Source: Dolomitihabitans soli
Lineage (GTDB): Bacteria; Actinomycetota; Actinomycetes; Streptosporangiales; Streptosporangiaceae
Assembly: GCF_022213955.1 (NCBI RefSeq)
Contig: NZ_JAKNTW010000009.1
Coordinates: 149,580 to 213,579, forward strand
Reading direction: 5' to 3'
DNA length: 64,000 bases
The translations under genes were made by a program, and so were the position numbers. The first letter of the stretch is position 1. Each line of letters opens with the position of its first letter. Below, in pieces: positions 1 to 8,251 of the stretch. Under the pieces are notes generated by a model. The model searched no databases, was not told where the DNA came from, and saw only the letters and a program-made list of their open reading frames with translations.

Positions 1-1017
1 GTGACGGAGGCGGCGGCGCGGGGCGAGCGGTTCTATGACGTGACCGTGCTGCTCATGGCGGTCTGCCTGGTGGTCGGCGTGGTGCTGATGGCCGTGCTCG
101 CCGGGCCGGAGCGCCGGTGGGACGCGTTGTGGTACGCCCTGGCCCCGGGCGTGATCCTGGCGGGCTACATCAACTGGGACCTCGCCGCCGGCGCCCTCTC
201 CCTCGGTGCGATGCTCGCGTGGTCGAAGCAGCGGCAGTGGCTGGCGGGCATCCTGCTCGGGCTGGCGATCGCCACCAAGTTCTATCCGCTGATGTTCATC
301 GGCGCGCTCTTCCTGCTCACCCTGAGAAGCGGCGTGTGGCTCCCGTTCCTGCGGACCATGGCCGCGACCGCGGGCGCCTGGCTGGTCGTGAACGTACCGA
401 TCATGATCTTCGCGTTCGACGGCTGGAAGCGGTTCTACGTCTTCAGCCAGGAGCGCGGCGCCGACTGGGGTTCGCTCTGGTTCTACTTCCAGCAGCGGCA
501 GTGGCCGGTCCTGGGCGACCCCGACAGCCTGAGCATCCTGGGCATCGCCTCGCTGGCCCTGCTCTGTCTCGGTATCGCGGTGCTCACCCTGATGGCCCCG
601 ACCCGTCCGCGTCTGATGCAGCTCTGCTTCCTCGCGCTGGCCTCGTTCATGCTGACCAACAAGGTGTGGTCGCCGCAGTTCGTGCTCTGGCTGGTGCCCT
701 TCGCCGTGCTCGCCCGGCCCAACTGGAAGCCGCTGGCCCTGTGGCAGCTCGCCGAGATCTGGTACTTCTTCGCCATCTGGCTCTACCTGGTCGGTCTCCA
801 GCCCGGCAATGAGCAGCTGGGGATCACCGACACCACCTACTTCACCGCCGTCTGGGGCCGTGCCCTCACCATCGTGCTCATGATGGCCCTCGTCGTCCGC
901 GACATCCTCCGTCCCGAACACGATCTCGTACGGCAGGCGGGAACGGATGACCAGGCCGGCGGGGTCCTCGACGGCGCACCCGACAAATTTCGCCTCCTGC
1001 CCGCCGCGACTCGCTGA
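1..1017 (+). CDS. GT87-type (DUF2029) membrane glycosyltransferase, probably 5'-truncated by window edge
   Basis: The reading frame is open from base 1 and encodes at least 338 aa with eight or more hydrophobic helices and a short basic tail. The stretches NWDLAAGALSLG and KFYPL resemble the GT87/DUF2029 family of polyprenyl-phosphate-dependent GT-C sugar transferases, which act in the membrane on cell-envelope glycans. Family members are usually above 400 aa and carry the catalytic Asp in the first extracytoplasmic loop. The GTG at base 1 is therefore probably internal and the true start lies upstream. A second GT-C gene follows after 26 bp. The sugar donor and acceptor cannot be read from the sequence. 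Confidence 0.75.
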   Translation: MTEAAARGERFYDVTVLLMAVCLVVGVVLMAVLAGPERRWDALWYALAPGVILAGYINWDLAAGALSLGAMLAWSKQRQWLAGILLGLAIATKFYPLMFIGALFLLTLRSGVWLPFLRTMAATAGAWLVVNVPIMIFAFDGWKRFYVFSQERGADWGSLWFYFQQRQWPVLGDPDSLSILGIASLALLCLGIAVLTLMAPTRPRLMQLCFLALASFMLTNKVWSPQFVLWLVPFAVLARPNWKPLALWQLAEIWYFFAIWLYLVGLQPGNEQLGITDTTYFTAVWGRALTIVLMMALVVRDILRPEHDLVRQAGTDDQAGGVLDGAPDKFRLLPAATR

Positions 1018-1043
1018 TCGTCTGGCCCTTATTCTCTAGTTTT

Positions 1044-2198
1044 GTGTCTCTCTCAACCCGGCAGACCACTTACCAGACACTCGCCCTGTGGATCGGTTCC
1101 CGCCTCGGAATCGTGATCCTCTCGGTCGTGGGCGCTGGAGTCTTCCTGGAGGAGAACGCCAAGCCGCTCCTCGAACGCTGGCGCAACTGGGACGCCAACC
1201 TCCTCATCGTCATCGCCGAACACGGTTACGGCGGCGATCCCGCGGGCAAGCCCGACGCCGGGCTGCCCGCCTTCTTCCCCGGCATGCCGGCTCTGCTGCG
1301 CGTGGTCCACATGGTCATCCCTGACTGGACGGCGAGCGGGCTGCTGATCTCGCTGGTCGCCGGCGGGGTCGCGATGGTGGCGCTGGCCCGGCTCGGCGAC
1401 TTCGAAGGGCCGGTGGGCACCGGCAGGCGGGCCGTACTCCTGCTGCTGTTGTGCCCCACGGCGGTCTTCCTGTTCGCGGGCTACAGCGAGGCGCTCTTCC
1501 TGGCCTTCGCCATACCCGCGTGGCTGGCCGCCCGCCAGGGCAACTGGACGGCGGCCGGGCTGCTCGGCGCCGGGGCGGCCTGCGTGCGTATCACCGGCCT
1601 GTTCCTGGCGCTGGCGCTCATCGTGGAGTATTTCACCGGCCCCTGGCGTACGGCGGAGGGGGAGCGTGACCGTTACCGGACGCACCCGGGCTGGTTGCTC
1701 GTGCCGTTCGTGCCGCTCGCGCTCTATTCGGCCTTCCAGTACGCCAGGACCGGCGACTGGCTGGCCTGGAACCACGCGCAGGAGGCCGGCTGGGGACGCA
1801 GCCTGGTGTGGCCGTGGGAGTCGCTCGCCACGACCTGGCAGTCGGCGTCGGGCGACGGGCAGTTCGCGTGGGCGTTCCGGCTGGAGATCGCCGGGGCGCT
1901 GGTCGGACTGCTGCTGGCGCTGTGGCTGCTGGCCATGGGCCGGTGGAGCGAGCTGGTCTACGTGGGGCTCCAGGTCGGCGCGCTGCTCTGCTCGGCCTAC
2001 TACCTGTCGATCCCGCGCTCGGCCCTGCTGTGGTGGCCGCTCTGGCTGGCGCTGGCCAGAGCGGGCACGCCCCGGCCGGACGAGCAGGGCCGGCGGGCGC
2101 TGGTACGGCCGGCCGTGGTGCCGGTCTACGGACTGGTGATCGGCCCGTTGATGGTCGTCAACGTGCTGACCTTCCTGAAAGGCGGCTGGGCCGGGTGA
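1044..2198 (+). CDS. PIG-V-like GT-C mannosyltransferase family membrane protein
   Basis: The 384-aa polytopic protein has features of the bacterial PIG-V/mannosyltransferase family: NWDA in the first loop (probable catalytic Asp region), AFFPGMP, FAGYSEALF and a CVRITG segment, each between hydrophobic helices. By family it would transfer a mannosyl residue from polyprenyl-phosphate-mannose on the outer face of the membrane. The GTG start at 1044 lies 26 bp after the upstream GT87 stop, so the two are probably co-transcribed. A GTCGCCT...AGGCGAC hairpin lies after the stop. Acceptor unknown. Confidence 0.75.
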   Translation: MSLSTRQTTYQTLALWIGSRLGIVILSVVGAGVFLEENAKPLLERWRNWDANLLIVIAEHGYGGDPAGKPDAGLPAFFPGMPALLRVVHMVIPDWTASGLLISLVAGGVAMVALARLGDFEGPVGTGRRAVLLLLLCPTAVFLFAGYSEALFLAFAIPAWLAARQGNWTAAGLLGAGAACVRITGLFLALALIVEYFTGPWRTAEGERDRYRTHPGWLLVPFVPLALYSAFQYARTGDWLAWNHAQEAGWGRSLVWPWESLATTWQSASGDGQFAWAFRLEIAGALVGLLLALWLLAMGRWSELVYVGLQVGALLCSAYYLSIPRSALLWWPLWLALARAGTPRPDEQGRRALVRPAVVPVYGLVIGPLMVVNVLTFLKGGWAG

Positions 2199-2219
2199 GC
2201 GCCCAAGGCGGCCGGAGCG

Positions 2220-2240
2220 GGTCGCCTGCCGGAGGCGACC
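2220..2240. terminator. Hairpin between convergent genes
   Basis: GGTCGCCT (2220-2227) and AGGCGACC (2233-2240) form an 8-bp perfect stem with a 5-nt loop between the mannosyltransferase stop and the convergent endonuclease IV stop. There is no T-run, as is common for actinobacterial terminators. Confidence 0.45.
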
Positions 2241-2300
2241 ACCCCGGGCAGCCGGACGGCTGAGGTCGGTCGCCTGTTGGAGGAGGCCGGGCCTCGGCGG

Positions 2301-3056
2301 TCAGAGATTCTTGCGCAGGAACGCGATGTCGTCGGCGTGACCCGCGCCGGGCGTCTCCACCACGACCGGCGCGCCCGCCTCGCGGCACACGCTGAGGATG
2401 AGCTCGGGGTCGATCTGCCCGGTGCCCAGGTTGGCGTGCCGGTCGGCCCCCGAGTCGAACGTGTCGCGCGAGTCGTTGCAGTGCACGAGGTCGATCCGCC
2501 CGGTGATGGCCTTGACCCTGCTGACCAGGTCGACCAGCTCCTCGCCGCCGGCGTGCGCGTGACAGGTGTCGAGGCAGAAACCCACGTCGAAGCCGTCGAG
2601 CGCGTCCCAGAGCCGGGCGATGCGGTCGAGCCTGCGCGCCATCGCGTTGCCGCCGCCCGCGGTGTTCTCGATGAGCACGGGGATGGGGCTCTCCATCCGC
2701 TCGAACACCTTGCGCCAGTTGTCGAACCCGCCCTGCGGATCGTCGCCCGCGTTGACGTGGCCGCCGTGCACGATCAGGCCCTTGGCGCCGATGCCGGCCG
2801 CGGCCTGGAGGTGCTGGGTGAGCAGCTTGCGGCTGGGGATGCGGATCCGGTTGTTCGCCGTCGCGACGTTGATCACGTAGGGGGCGTGGATGTAGACGTC
2901 GATGCCGGAGCCTTCGAGGTCGGCCGCCTTGTCCGGGACCTTCGGCCCTTTCCACCCCTGGGGGTCGCCGAGGAAGAACTGGACCACGTCGGCGTCGATA
3001 GCCGTCGCGTGGGCCCGCGGGTCGTCCTGGTCGACGTGAGCTCCGATGCGCACCAT
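2301..3056 (-). CDS. nfo: Deoxyribonuclease IV (AP endonuclease family 2)
   Basis: The 251-aa TIM-barrel protein should cleave DNA 5' to abasic sites in base excision repair. All expected zinc-ligand motifs of the Nfo family appear in order: [39 protein letters not shown] and VVVETPG. These supply the conserved His, Glu and Asp ligands of the trinuclear zinc site. The protein is slightly shorter than E. coli Nfo (about 285 aa). It starts with MVRIGAHV, a typical beta-1 beginning. Convergent to the mannosyltransferase gene and divergent from the small membrane protein at 3152. Confidence 0.9.
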   Translation of the reverse strand: MVRIGAHVDQDDPRAHATAIDADVVQFFLGDPQGWKGPKVPDKAADLEGSGIDVYIHAPYVINVATANNRIRIPSRKLLTQHLQAAAGIGAKGLIVHGGHVNAGDDPQGGFDNWRKVFERMESPIPVLIENTAGGGNAMARRLDRIARLWDALDGFDVGFCLDTCHAHAGGEELVDLVSRVKAITGRIDLVHCNDSRDTFDSGADRHANLGTGQIDPELILSVCREAGAPVVVETPGAGHADDIAFLRKNL

Positions 3057-3151
3057 GGGTTCGAGGGTAGCCGACGCGGGTCGTGGCGTTTCGAAAGTAC
3101 GCCCGTGGGCAGTCGTGGGGCGCGAAACCCCCCAGCCCCAAGGAGACGGAC

Positions 3152-3334
3152 GTGGCCTACTACCGCCGAGGGATCAGCCTGATCGGCCTGATCTACATCC
3201 TGGTCGGGTTGTACGTGGCCTGGGTCTACGACTACATCACCCCCGCCCTGCTCAAGGACGTCGCCGAGGCGCTGCTCGCGGTCCTGCTCTGGTTCCTGGT
3301 CCTGCTCGGGGTGGACCTGCACATCGGCGGCTGA
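3152..3334 (+). CDS. Small membrane protein with two helices
   Basis: A 60-aa hypothetical protein. The GTG start at 3152 is chosen because AAGGAGACGG lies just upstream. Two hydrophobic stretches (about residues 8-28 and 36-55) flank a short loop, giving a helical hairpin. No recognised function. A perfect 11-bp stem follows 12 bp after the stop. Confidence 0.6.
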   Translation: MAYYRRGISLIGLIYILVGLYVAWVYDYITPALLKDVAEALLAVLLWFLVLLGVDLHIGG

Positions 3335-3345
3335 GCGTGCGGCAA

Positions 3346-3373
3346 CTCCACAGGGCTTGGCGGCCCTGTGGAG
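3346..3373. terminator. Bidirectional hairpin terminator
   Basis: CTCCACAGGGC (3346-3356) and GCCCTGTGGAG (3363-3373) make an 11-bp perfect stem with a 6-nt loop between two convergent small-protein genes, so it can serve both. Confidence 0.7.
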
Positions 3374-3384
3374 GAGTCGTCCCA

Positions 3385-3696
3385 CTACGGCATGAAACCG
3401 CCGTGGTAGATGCCGAGGGTCGCGCCGACGAACGAGGCGACGATCCCGATGACGTTGAGCGACCTCTCCGCGGTCGTGGCCGAGACGTACTGCGACCACA
3501 ACCCTCCGACGAAGCCGAGCATGCCGGCCCAGCTGGCGATCACGTGGGCGTCGGTGATGAAGCCCGCGACGATCGCCACCAGGCCGCACACCAGCGTGGC
3601 GACGCTCAGGAGGTTCTCGATGGGATGTGAGCGGCCGTCACCGCCCCAGGACAGGCGGAACGGCTGGGTCTCCACGGGGCCGAACACGTGTGGCAT
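3385..3696 (-). CDS. Conserved small integral membrane protein upstream of rpsF
   Basis: 103 aa, starting MPHVFGPV; a GAGGGGGT ribosome-binding site supports the ATG at 3696. A hydrophilic N-terminus of about 30 residues is followed by three hydrophobic segments. No catalytic motif is visible and no function is assigned. It is transcribed divergently from rpsF across a 238-bp interval that must hold both promoters and the rpsF leader. Confidence 0.65.
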   Translation of the reverse strand: MPHVFGPVETQPFRLSWGGDGRSHPIENLLSVATLVCGLVAIVAGFITDAHVIASWAGMLGFVGGLWSQYVSATTAERSLNVIGIVASFVGATLGIYHGGFMP

Positions 3697-3934
3697 CGGC
3701 GCCACCCCCTCAAGGATGCGTGTGCTAAAGGATTTCCCTGGTTGGAGGCGTCGCAATCCTGCGCCGGGCACTCGGGCCGCCCTGATAGCCTGGACCGGCT
3801 GCGTTGTGATGGGTGCCTTGTCACCCTCATCGTGGAGAACCGCCGCTCAGAGGCGTTCCCGCGAAGACGTCAGCGTCCTCCTGTCACGGCACGGTGTCGT
3901 GACCGCAAGAGTCCAGAGGAGGTTGGAAGTCCGC
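3697..3934 (+). promoter_or_regulatory. rpsF promoter and long leader
   Basis: The 238-bp divergent region contains a -10-like GATAGCCT near 3784 and a GATGGGTG...CACCCTCATC stem near 3808-3832. The strong AGAGGAGG ribosome-binding site (3915-3922) precedes the rpsF ATG. Leaders of rpsF operons in other bacteria can bind the S6:S18 complex for autoregulation. Whether this leader does is inference. Confidence 0.35.
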
Positions 3935-4225
3935 ATGCGTCGATACGAAATGATGGTCATTCTCGACCCGTCGCTCGATGAGCGCACCGTGGCTCCCTCG
4001 CTCGACCAGTTCCTGGCCGTCGTCCGCAATGACGGTGGCACCGTGGAGAAGGTCGACGTCTGGGGCCGCCGCCGGCTGTCTTACGAGATCATCAAGAAGC
4101 CCGAGGGCATCTACGCGGTGATCGACCTGACGGCGGAGCCCGCCACGGTGAAGGAACTCGACCGTCAGATGAACCTCAACGAGGGCATCCTGCGGACCAA
4201 GGTCCTGCGCCCGGACGCGCACTAG
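3935..4225 (+). CDS. rpsF: 30S ribosomal protein S6
   Basis: 96 aa with the S6 signature start [12 protein letters not shown] and the ferredoxin-like fold pattern ending ...[16 protein letters not shown]6 binds the central domain of 16S rRNA together with S18, whose gene lies two positions downstream. The ATG at 3935 is fixed by the AGAGGAGG site. First gene of the conserved rpsF-ssb-rpsR-rplI operon. Confidence 0.97.
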   Translation: MRRYEMMVILDPSLDERTVAPSLDQFLAVVRNDGGTVEKVDVWGRRRLSYEIIKKPEGIYAVIDLTAEPATVKELDRQMNLNEGILRTKVLRPDAH

Positions 4226-4310
4226 AGGGGCAACCCGCTTTTTTGTCGGGCGGCAGCCGTACTCTGAGCCGTAACCAACGCGAAACCGTGCAGGAAGGCA
4301 AACGGGAGCC

Positions 4311-4868
4311 ATGGCAGCAGGCGACACCCAGATCACAATCGTCGGCAATCTCGTCGACGACCCGGAGCTGCGCTTCACCCCGACGGGGACGGCCGTGGCC
4401 CGATTCCGCATCGCGTCCACTCCGCGGTTCATGGACAAGCAGACCAACGAGTGGAAAGACGGCGAGGCGCTCTTCCTGACCTGCAACATCTGGCGGCAGG
4501 CAGCGGAGAACGTCGCAGAGAGCCTCCAGCGGGGGATGCGCGTCATCCTCCAGGGGCGGCTCCGCCAGCGGTCGTATGAGACCAAGGAAGGCGAGAAGCG
4601 CACCGTCTACGAGGTCGAGGTCGACGAGGTCGGCCCGTCTCTGCGCAACGCCACCGCCAAGGTCAACCGCACCACCCGCCAGGGTGGCGGCGGTGGCGGT
4701 GGCTTCGGCGGCGGTCCCGCCGACGACCCGTGGGCGTCCGCCTCTCCCGCCCCCTCCGGTGGCGGCGGCGGCGGTAGCTACGGCGGCGGTGGCGGTGGCG
4801 GTGGTTTCGGCGGCGGCCAGCAGCAAGGCGGCGGCGGCGGAGACTTCAGCGACGAGCCTCCCTTCTGA
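4311..4868 (+). CDS. ssb: Single-stranded DNA-binding protein
   Basis: 185 aa. Residues 1-110 form the OB fold (starts [20 protein letters not shown], with [13 protein letters not shown]). They are followed by a Gly-rich disordered linker with long runs of GGG codons, and by the acidic tip DFSDEPPF that recruits replication and repair partners. SSB coats ssDNA behind the DnaB helicase encoded 7 kb away. It lies 85 bp after rpsF; a short CCCG-(9 nt)-CGGG hairpin lies in that gap. The gap has its own GGGAGCC ribosome-binding site. Confidence 0.97.
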   Translation: MAAGDTQITIVGNLVDDPELRFTPTGTAVARFRIASTPRFMDKQTNEWKDGEALFLTCNIWRQAAENVAESLQRGMRVILQGRLRQRSYETKEGEKRTVYEVEVDEVGPSLRNATAKVNRTTRQGGGGGGGFGGGPADDPWASASPAPSGGGGGGSYGGGGGGGGFGGGQQQGGGGGDFSDEPPF

Positions 4869-4943
4869 TCACGTTCCATCACTGTCCAATATCCGAACTG
4901 ACCATTCCCGCCCCTTCGGCGGGGCTCTGAAAGGAGCACCACG

Positions 4944-5180
4944 ATGGCCAAGCCGGCACTGCGCAAGCCGAAGAAGAAGGTTTGCCTGTTCTGCCACGAC
5001 AAGATCTCCTACGTCGACTACAAGGACACGGCGCTGCTGCGGAAGTTCATCTCCGACCGCGGCAAGATCCGTGCCCGCCGGGTGACGGGCAACTGCACCC
5101 AGCACCAGCGTGACGTGGCGACCGCGATCAAGAATGCTCGTGAGATGGCCCTGCTGCCATACACGAGCACCGCTCGCTAG
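4944..5180 (+). CDS. rpsR: 30S ribosomal protein S18, cysteine-containing form
   Basis: 78 aa, typical S18 ([12 protein letters not shown]...[14 protein letters not shown]). It keeps a CLFC pair plus a downstream Cys in GNCTQHQR, which is the presumptive zinc-binding (C+) version. Actinobacteria often carry an additional C-minus copy that replaces it under zinc limitation; none is in this window. Binds with S6 in the 30S platform. The AAAGGAG site lies 10 bp upstream. Confidence 0.97.
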   Translation: MAKPALRKPKKKVCLFCHDKISYVDYKDTALLRKFISDRGKIRARRVTGNCTQHQRDVATAIKNAREMALLPYTSTAR

Positions 5181-5193
5181 GAGGTCAGGACCG

Positions 5194-5640
5194 ATGAAGC
5201 TCATTCTCACCAGCGAGGTCTCCGGCCTCGGCGCCCCCGGCGACATCGTCGAGGTGAAGAACGGCTACGGCCGTAACTACCTGCTCCCGCGCGGTTTCGC
5301 GATGCTGTGGAGCCGTGGCGGCGAGAAGCAGATCGCCTCGATCAAGAAGGCGCGCGACGCGCGTCAGATCCGCGACCTCGGCACCGCCAAGGAAGTCGCG
5401 GGCCAGCTCAAGTCGCTCAAGGTGACGCTGAAGACCCGCGCCGGCGACACCGGCCGGCTGTTCGGCTCGATCACCACGGGCGACATCGCCGACGCGGTCA
5501 AGGCCGCCGGCGGCCCGCAGCTCGACCGTCGTCGCATTGAGATCAACAACGCGATCAAGAGCCTCGGCGCGCACCGGGTCTCGGTCAAGCTGCACCCGGA
5601 GGTCTCCGCCGCCCTCGAAGTCGAGGTCGTCGCGGGCTGA
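5194..5640 (+). CDS. rplI: 50S ribosomal protein L9
   Basis: 148 aa with the L9 N-terminal rRNA-binding domain (MKLILTSEV, GDIVEVKNGYGRNYLLPRG), the long connecting helix and the C-terminal domain ending EVSAALEVEVV. ATG 5194 has an AGGAGG site and lies 13 bp after rpsR. Last gene of the operon; a terminator follows 30 bp later. Confidence 0.97.
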   Translation: MKLILTSEVSGLGAPGDIVEVKNGYGRNYLLPRGFAMLWSRGGEKQIASIKKARDARQIRDLGTAKEVAGQLKSLKVTLKTRAGDTGRLFGSITTGDIADAVKAAGGPQLDRRRIEINNAIKSLGAHRVSVKLHPEVSAALEVEVVAG

Positions 5641-5669
5641 GCCACACCGGCTCGGCGTTCCCTTCGCGA

Positions 5670-5704
5670 TCAGGCCCTTCCCCGGTTTCCGGGGGAGGGC
5701 CTGA
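5670..5704 (+). terminator. Terminator of the rpsF-rplI operon
   Basis: TCAGGCCCTTCCCC (5670-5683) pairs with GGGGGAGGGCCTGA (5691-5704) around a 7-nt loop: a 14-bp stem with one G-U pair. No U-tract follows. Confidence 0.75.
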
Positions 5705-5799
5705 CGCGTTGATAAGTCCTGGTCAAGTGATCGGGAAATAATGGGATACGCATACAATCTTCACGTTCACCAGGTTGGACGTCCCCGCTGGAGGCTGTC

Positions 5800-6663
5800 A
5801 TGGTCCGTCCCTCGATGCTGCTCGCGCTGGGCGCGCTCGTGACGGCGGCGGTCGCCTGTGCCCCGGTGAGCGACACCGGTACGGCCGGCACGGCGAGCCC
5901 GTCCGCCCCGGCCTCCTGCGCCAAGGACCAGCTCCCCCTGAAGACCCCGGGCAAGCTGACCATCGCCACCGACAAGCCCGCCTACGAGCCGTGGTTCGCC
6001 GACGACGACCCCGCGAACGGCAAGGGCTTCGAGAGCGCCGTCGCCTACGCCGTCGCCGGCGAGCTCGGCTTCACCCGTGACGAGGTCGAGTGGATCACCG
6101 TGGCGTTCGACACCGCCTTCGCCCCGGGCGCGAAGAAGTTCGACTTCGACCTCAACCAGGTCTCCATCACCCCTGACCGGGCCAAGGTCGTCGACTTCAG
6201 CAAGGGCTACTACAAGGCCAAGCAGGCCGTGGTGGCGGTCGAGGGGTCGAAGTTCGCCTCCGCCACCGACCTGGCGGGCCTCAAGGACGCCGTCATCGGC
6301 GTCCAGGTCGGCACCACCTCGCTGCAGGCGGTCACGGACGTCATCCAGCCGGCCACCCAGCCCAAGGTCTACAGCCAGCAGGTCGACGCGGTGAACGCGC
6401 TGAAGAACAAGCAGGTCGACGCCATCGTGGTGGACCTGCCCACCGGCTTCTACGTGACGGCCGCCCAGGTGGAGAAGTCCAAGATCGTCGGTCAGTTCGG
6501 CGCGCCGGGCGCGGCCGAGGAGTTCGGGATGGTCTTCGAGAAGGGCAACCGCCTGGTCTCCTGCGTCGACGAGGCGATCGGGAAGGTGGCCTCCTCCGGC
6601 GACCTGGCGAAGATCGAGACCGAGTGGCTGGGTTCGGCCGCGGGCGCGCCGGAGCTGAAGTGA
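5800..6663 (+). CDS. Polar amino acid ABC transporter, substrate-binding lipoprotein
   Basis: 287 aa. A lipoprotein signal with TAAVAC (Cys20) anchors it to the outer face of the membrane. The rest is a family-3 periplasmic-binding fold (bacterial extracellular solute-binding protein family 3), with PLKTPGKLTIATDKPAYEPW near the start and the hinge motif PDRAKVVDFSKGYY. Likely ligand is glutamate or another polar amino acid, inferred from the family and the linked permease and ATPase. GCTGGAGG precedes the ATG. Its stop overlaps the permease GTG, so translation is probably coupled. Confidence 0.9.
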   Translation: MVRPSMLLALGALVTAAVACAPVSDTGTAGTASPSAPASCAKDQLPLKTPGKLTIATDKPAYEPWFADDDPANGKGFESAVAYAVAGELGFTRDEVEWITVAFDTAFAPGAKKFDFDLNQVSITPDRAKVVDFSKGYYKAKQAVVAVEGSKFASATDLAGLKDAVIGVQVGTTSLQAVTDVIQPATQPKVYSQQVDAVNALKNKQVDAIVVDLPTGFYVTAAQVEKSKIVGQFGAPGAAEEFGMVFEKGNRLVSCVDEAIGKVASSGDLAKIETEWLGSAAGAPELK

Positions 6664-7511
6664 CCCAGCAGGTCGACGGCTGGGTCAAGAGCGAGCGGCA
6701 GGTCGAGCGGGAGCGGCAGCGCGGCAGACGGGCGTTCCGCTCGGGGTCCGTGGCCTCCGCCTCGACCCTGGTCTGCCTGGTGGCGTTGGCGGCACTGGTC
6801 ACCAACGCCCCCGGCTGGGCCCGGGTGCGGGAGACCTTCTTCAACGTCGAGGCGTTCACCGAGGCCCTGCCCGACGTGTTGTCCGGCTTCTGGACGAACA
6901 TCCAGATCTTCCTGATCGCCGAGCCGCTGATCCTCATCGTCGGCCTGCTCATCGCGCTGGTCAGGGAGTTGAAGGCGCCGGTGTTCTTCCCGCTGCGCGC
7001 GCTGGCCGTGGCGTATGTGGACGTCTTCAGAGGGGTCCCGACCCTGCTGGTGATCCTGCTCGTCGGCTTCGGACTGCCCGCGCTCGAACTGCAGGGCGTG
7101 CCCAAGGACGAGGTCACGCTCGGCGTCGTCGCGCTCACCCTGTCGTACAGCGCCTATGTCGCCGAGGTCTTCCGGGCGGGGATCGCCACGGTGCACCCGA
7201 GCCAGCGGGCCGCCGCGCGTTCGCTGGGGCTCGGGCACGGTCAGACCATGCGCTACGTGGTGTTGCCCCAGGCGGTGCGCCGGGTCATCCCGCCGTTGCT
7301 CAACGACTTCGTGTCGCTGCAGAAGGACACGGCGCTGGTGTCGACCATCGGCGTCGTCGAGGCGCTGCGGCAGGCGCAGATCTACGCCAGCGGTACGTTC
7401 AACTACACCCCTTATCTGGTGGCGGCCCTGTTGTTCATCCTGCTCACCATCCCGATGGCCCGCCTCACCGACCATCTGGCGGCCCGTTCGCAGCGGCGGC
7501 GAGGCGCGTGA
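6660..7511 (+). CDS. Polar amino acid ABC transporter permease (HisM type)
   Basis: 283 aa with about five hydrophobic helices after a long charged cytoplasmic N-terminus of roughly 30 residues. The EAA loop that contacts the ATPase reads RSLGLGHGQTMRYVVLPQA. GTG 6660 overlaps the binding-protein stop (GTGA). Only one permease gene is present, so the channel is probably a homodimer. The stop overlaps the ATPase start. Confidence 0.9.
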   Translation: MTQQVDGWVKSERQVERERQRGRRAFRSGSVASASTLVCLVALAALVTNAPGWARVRETFFNVEAFTEALPDVLSGFWTNIQIFLIAEPLILIVGLLIALVRELKAPVFFPLRALAVAYVDVFRGVPTLLVILLVGFGLPALELQGVPKDEVTLGVVALTLSYSAYVAEVFRAGIATVHPSQRAAARSLGLGHGQTMRYVVLPQAVRRVIPPLLNDFVSLQKDTALVSTIGVVEALRQAQIYASGTFNYTPYLVAALLFILLTIPMARLTDHLAARSQRRRGA

Positions 7512-8251
7512 CGATGCTGACGATCGAGAATGTCTGGAAGCACTACCACGGGCACAGCGTGCTGCGCGGGGTGGACCTCACCGTGCGGCCGCACGAGGTC
7601 GTCTGCCTGATCGGGGCCTCGGGCTCGGGCAAGTCGACCCTGCTGCGCTGCGTCAACCTGCTGGAGACCGTGGACGACGGCGCGATCTACCTGGACGGGG
7701 AGGAGATCACCGCGGTCCGCACCGATCCCGACGACGTGCGCAAGCGGCTGGGCATGGTCTTCCAGGCGTACAACCTCTTCCCGCACATGACGGTGCTGGA
7801 GAACATCTGCCTCGCGCCCCGCAAGGTCCACGGGACCGGCCGCGCGGAGGCCGAGCGGCAGGCCCGCGACCTGCTCGCCAGGTTCGGCCTGGCGGACAAG
7901 GCGACCGCCTACCCCGACCGCCTCTCGGGCGGCCAGCAGCAGCGGGTGGCGATCATCCGCGCGCTGGCCACCGGGCCGCGGCTGCTGCTGCTCGACGAGG
8001 TCACCTCGGCGCTCGACCCCGCGCTGGTCACCGAGGTGCTAGGCGTGATCAGAGAGCTCAAGGAGGGCGGCATGACGATGATCCTGGCCACCCACGAGAT
8101 GGGCTTCGCCAAGGAGATCGCCGACACCGTCTGCTTCCTCGACGGTGGCGTCCTGCTCGAACGCGGCTCTCCCGAGCAGATCTTCACCGCGCCGCGCGAG
8201 CCGCGCACCCAGGAGTTCCTGCGCAGCGTTCTGGAGAGCCGCCGCCTGTAG
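7508..8251 (+). CDS. Polar amino acid ABC transporter ATP-binding protein (GlnQ type)
   Basis: 247 aa with Walker A GASGSGKST, signature LSGGQQQR, Walker B LLLLDEVTSALDP and H-loop TATHEMGF-like ATHEMG. It powers the importer encoded by the two preceding genes, completing a three-gene, translationally coupled operon (GTGA overlap at 7508). The stop at 8251 abuts the stop of the convergent permease gene with no gap. Confidence 0.93.
   Translation: MTMLTIENVWKHYHGHSVLRGVDLTVRPHEVVCLIGASGSGKSTLLRCVNLLETVDDGAIYLDGEEITAVRTDPDDVRKRLGMVFQAYNLFPHMTVLENICLAPRKVHGTGRAEAERQARDLLARFGLADKATAYPDRLSGGQQQRVAIIRALATGPRLLLLDEVTSALDPALVTEVLGVIRELKEGGMTMILATHEMGFAKEIADTVCFLDGGVLLERGSPEQIFTAPREPRTQEFLRSVLESRRL

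Noticed and set aside
1053..1775. Long open frame opposite the mannosyltransferase gene
   Set aside because: High-GC shadow frame rich in Arg/Gly/Pro with no family pattern; the plus-strand protein explains the region.
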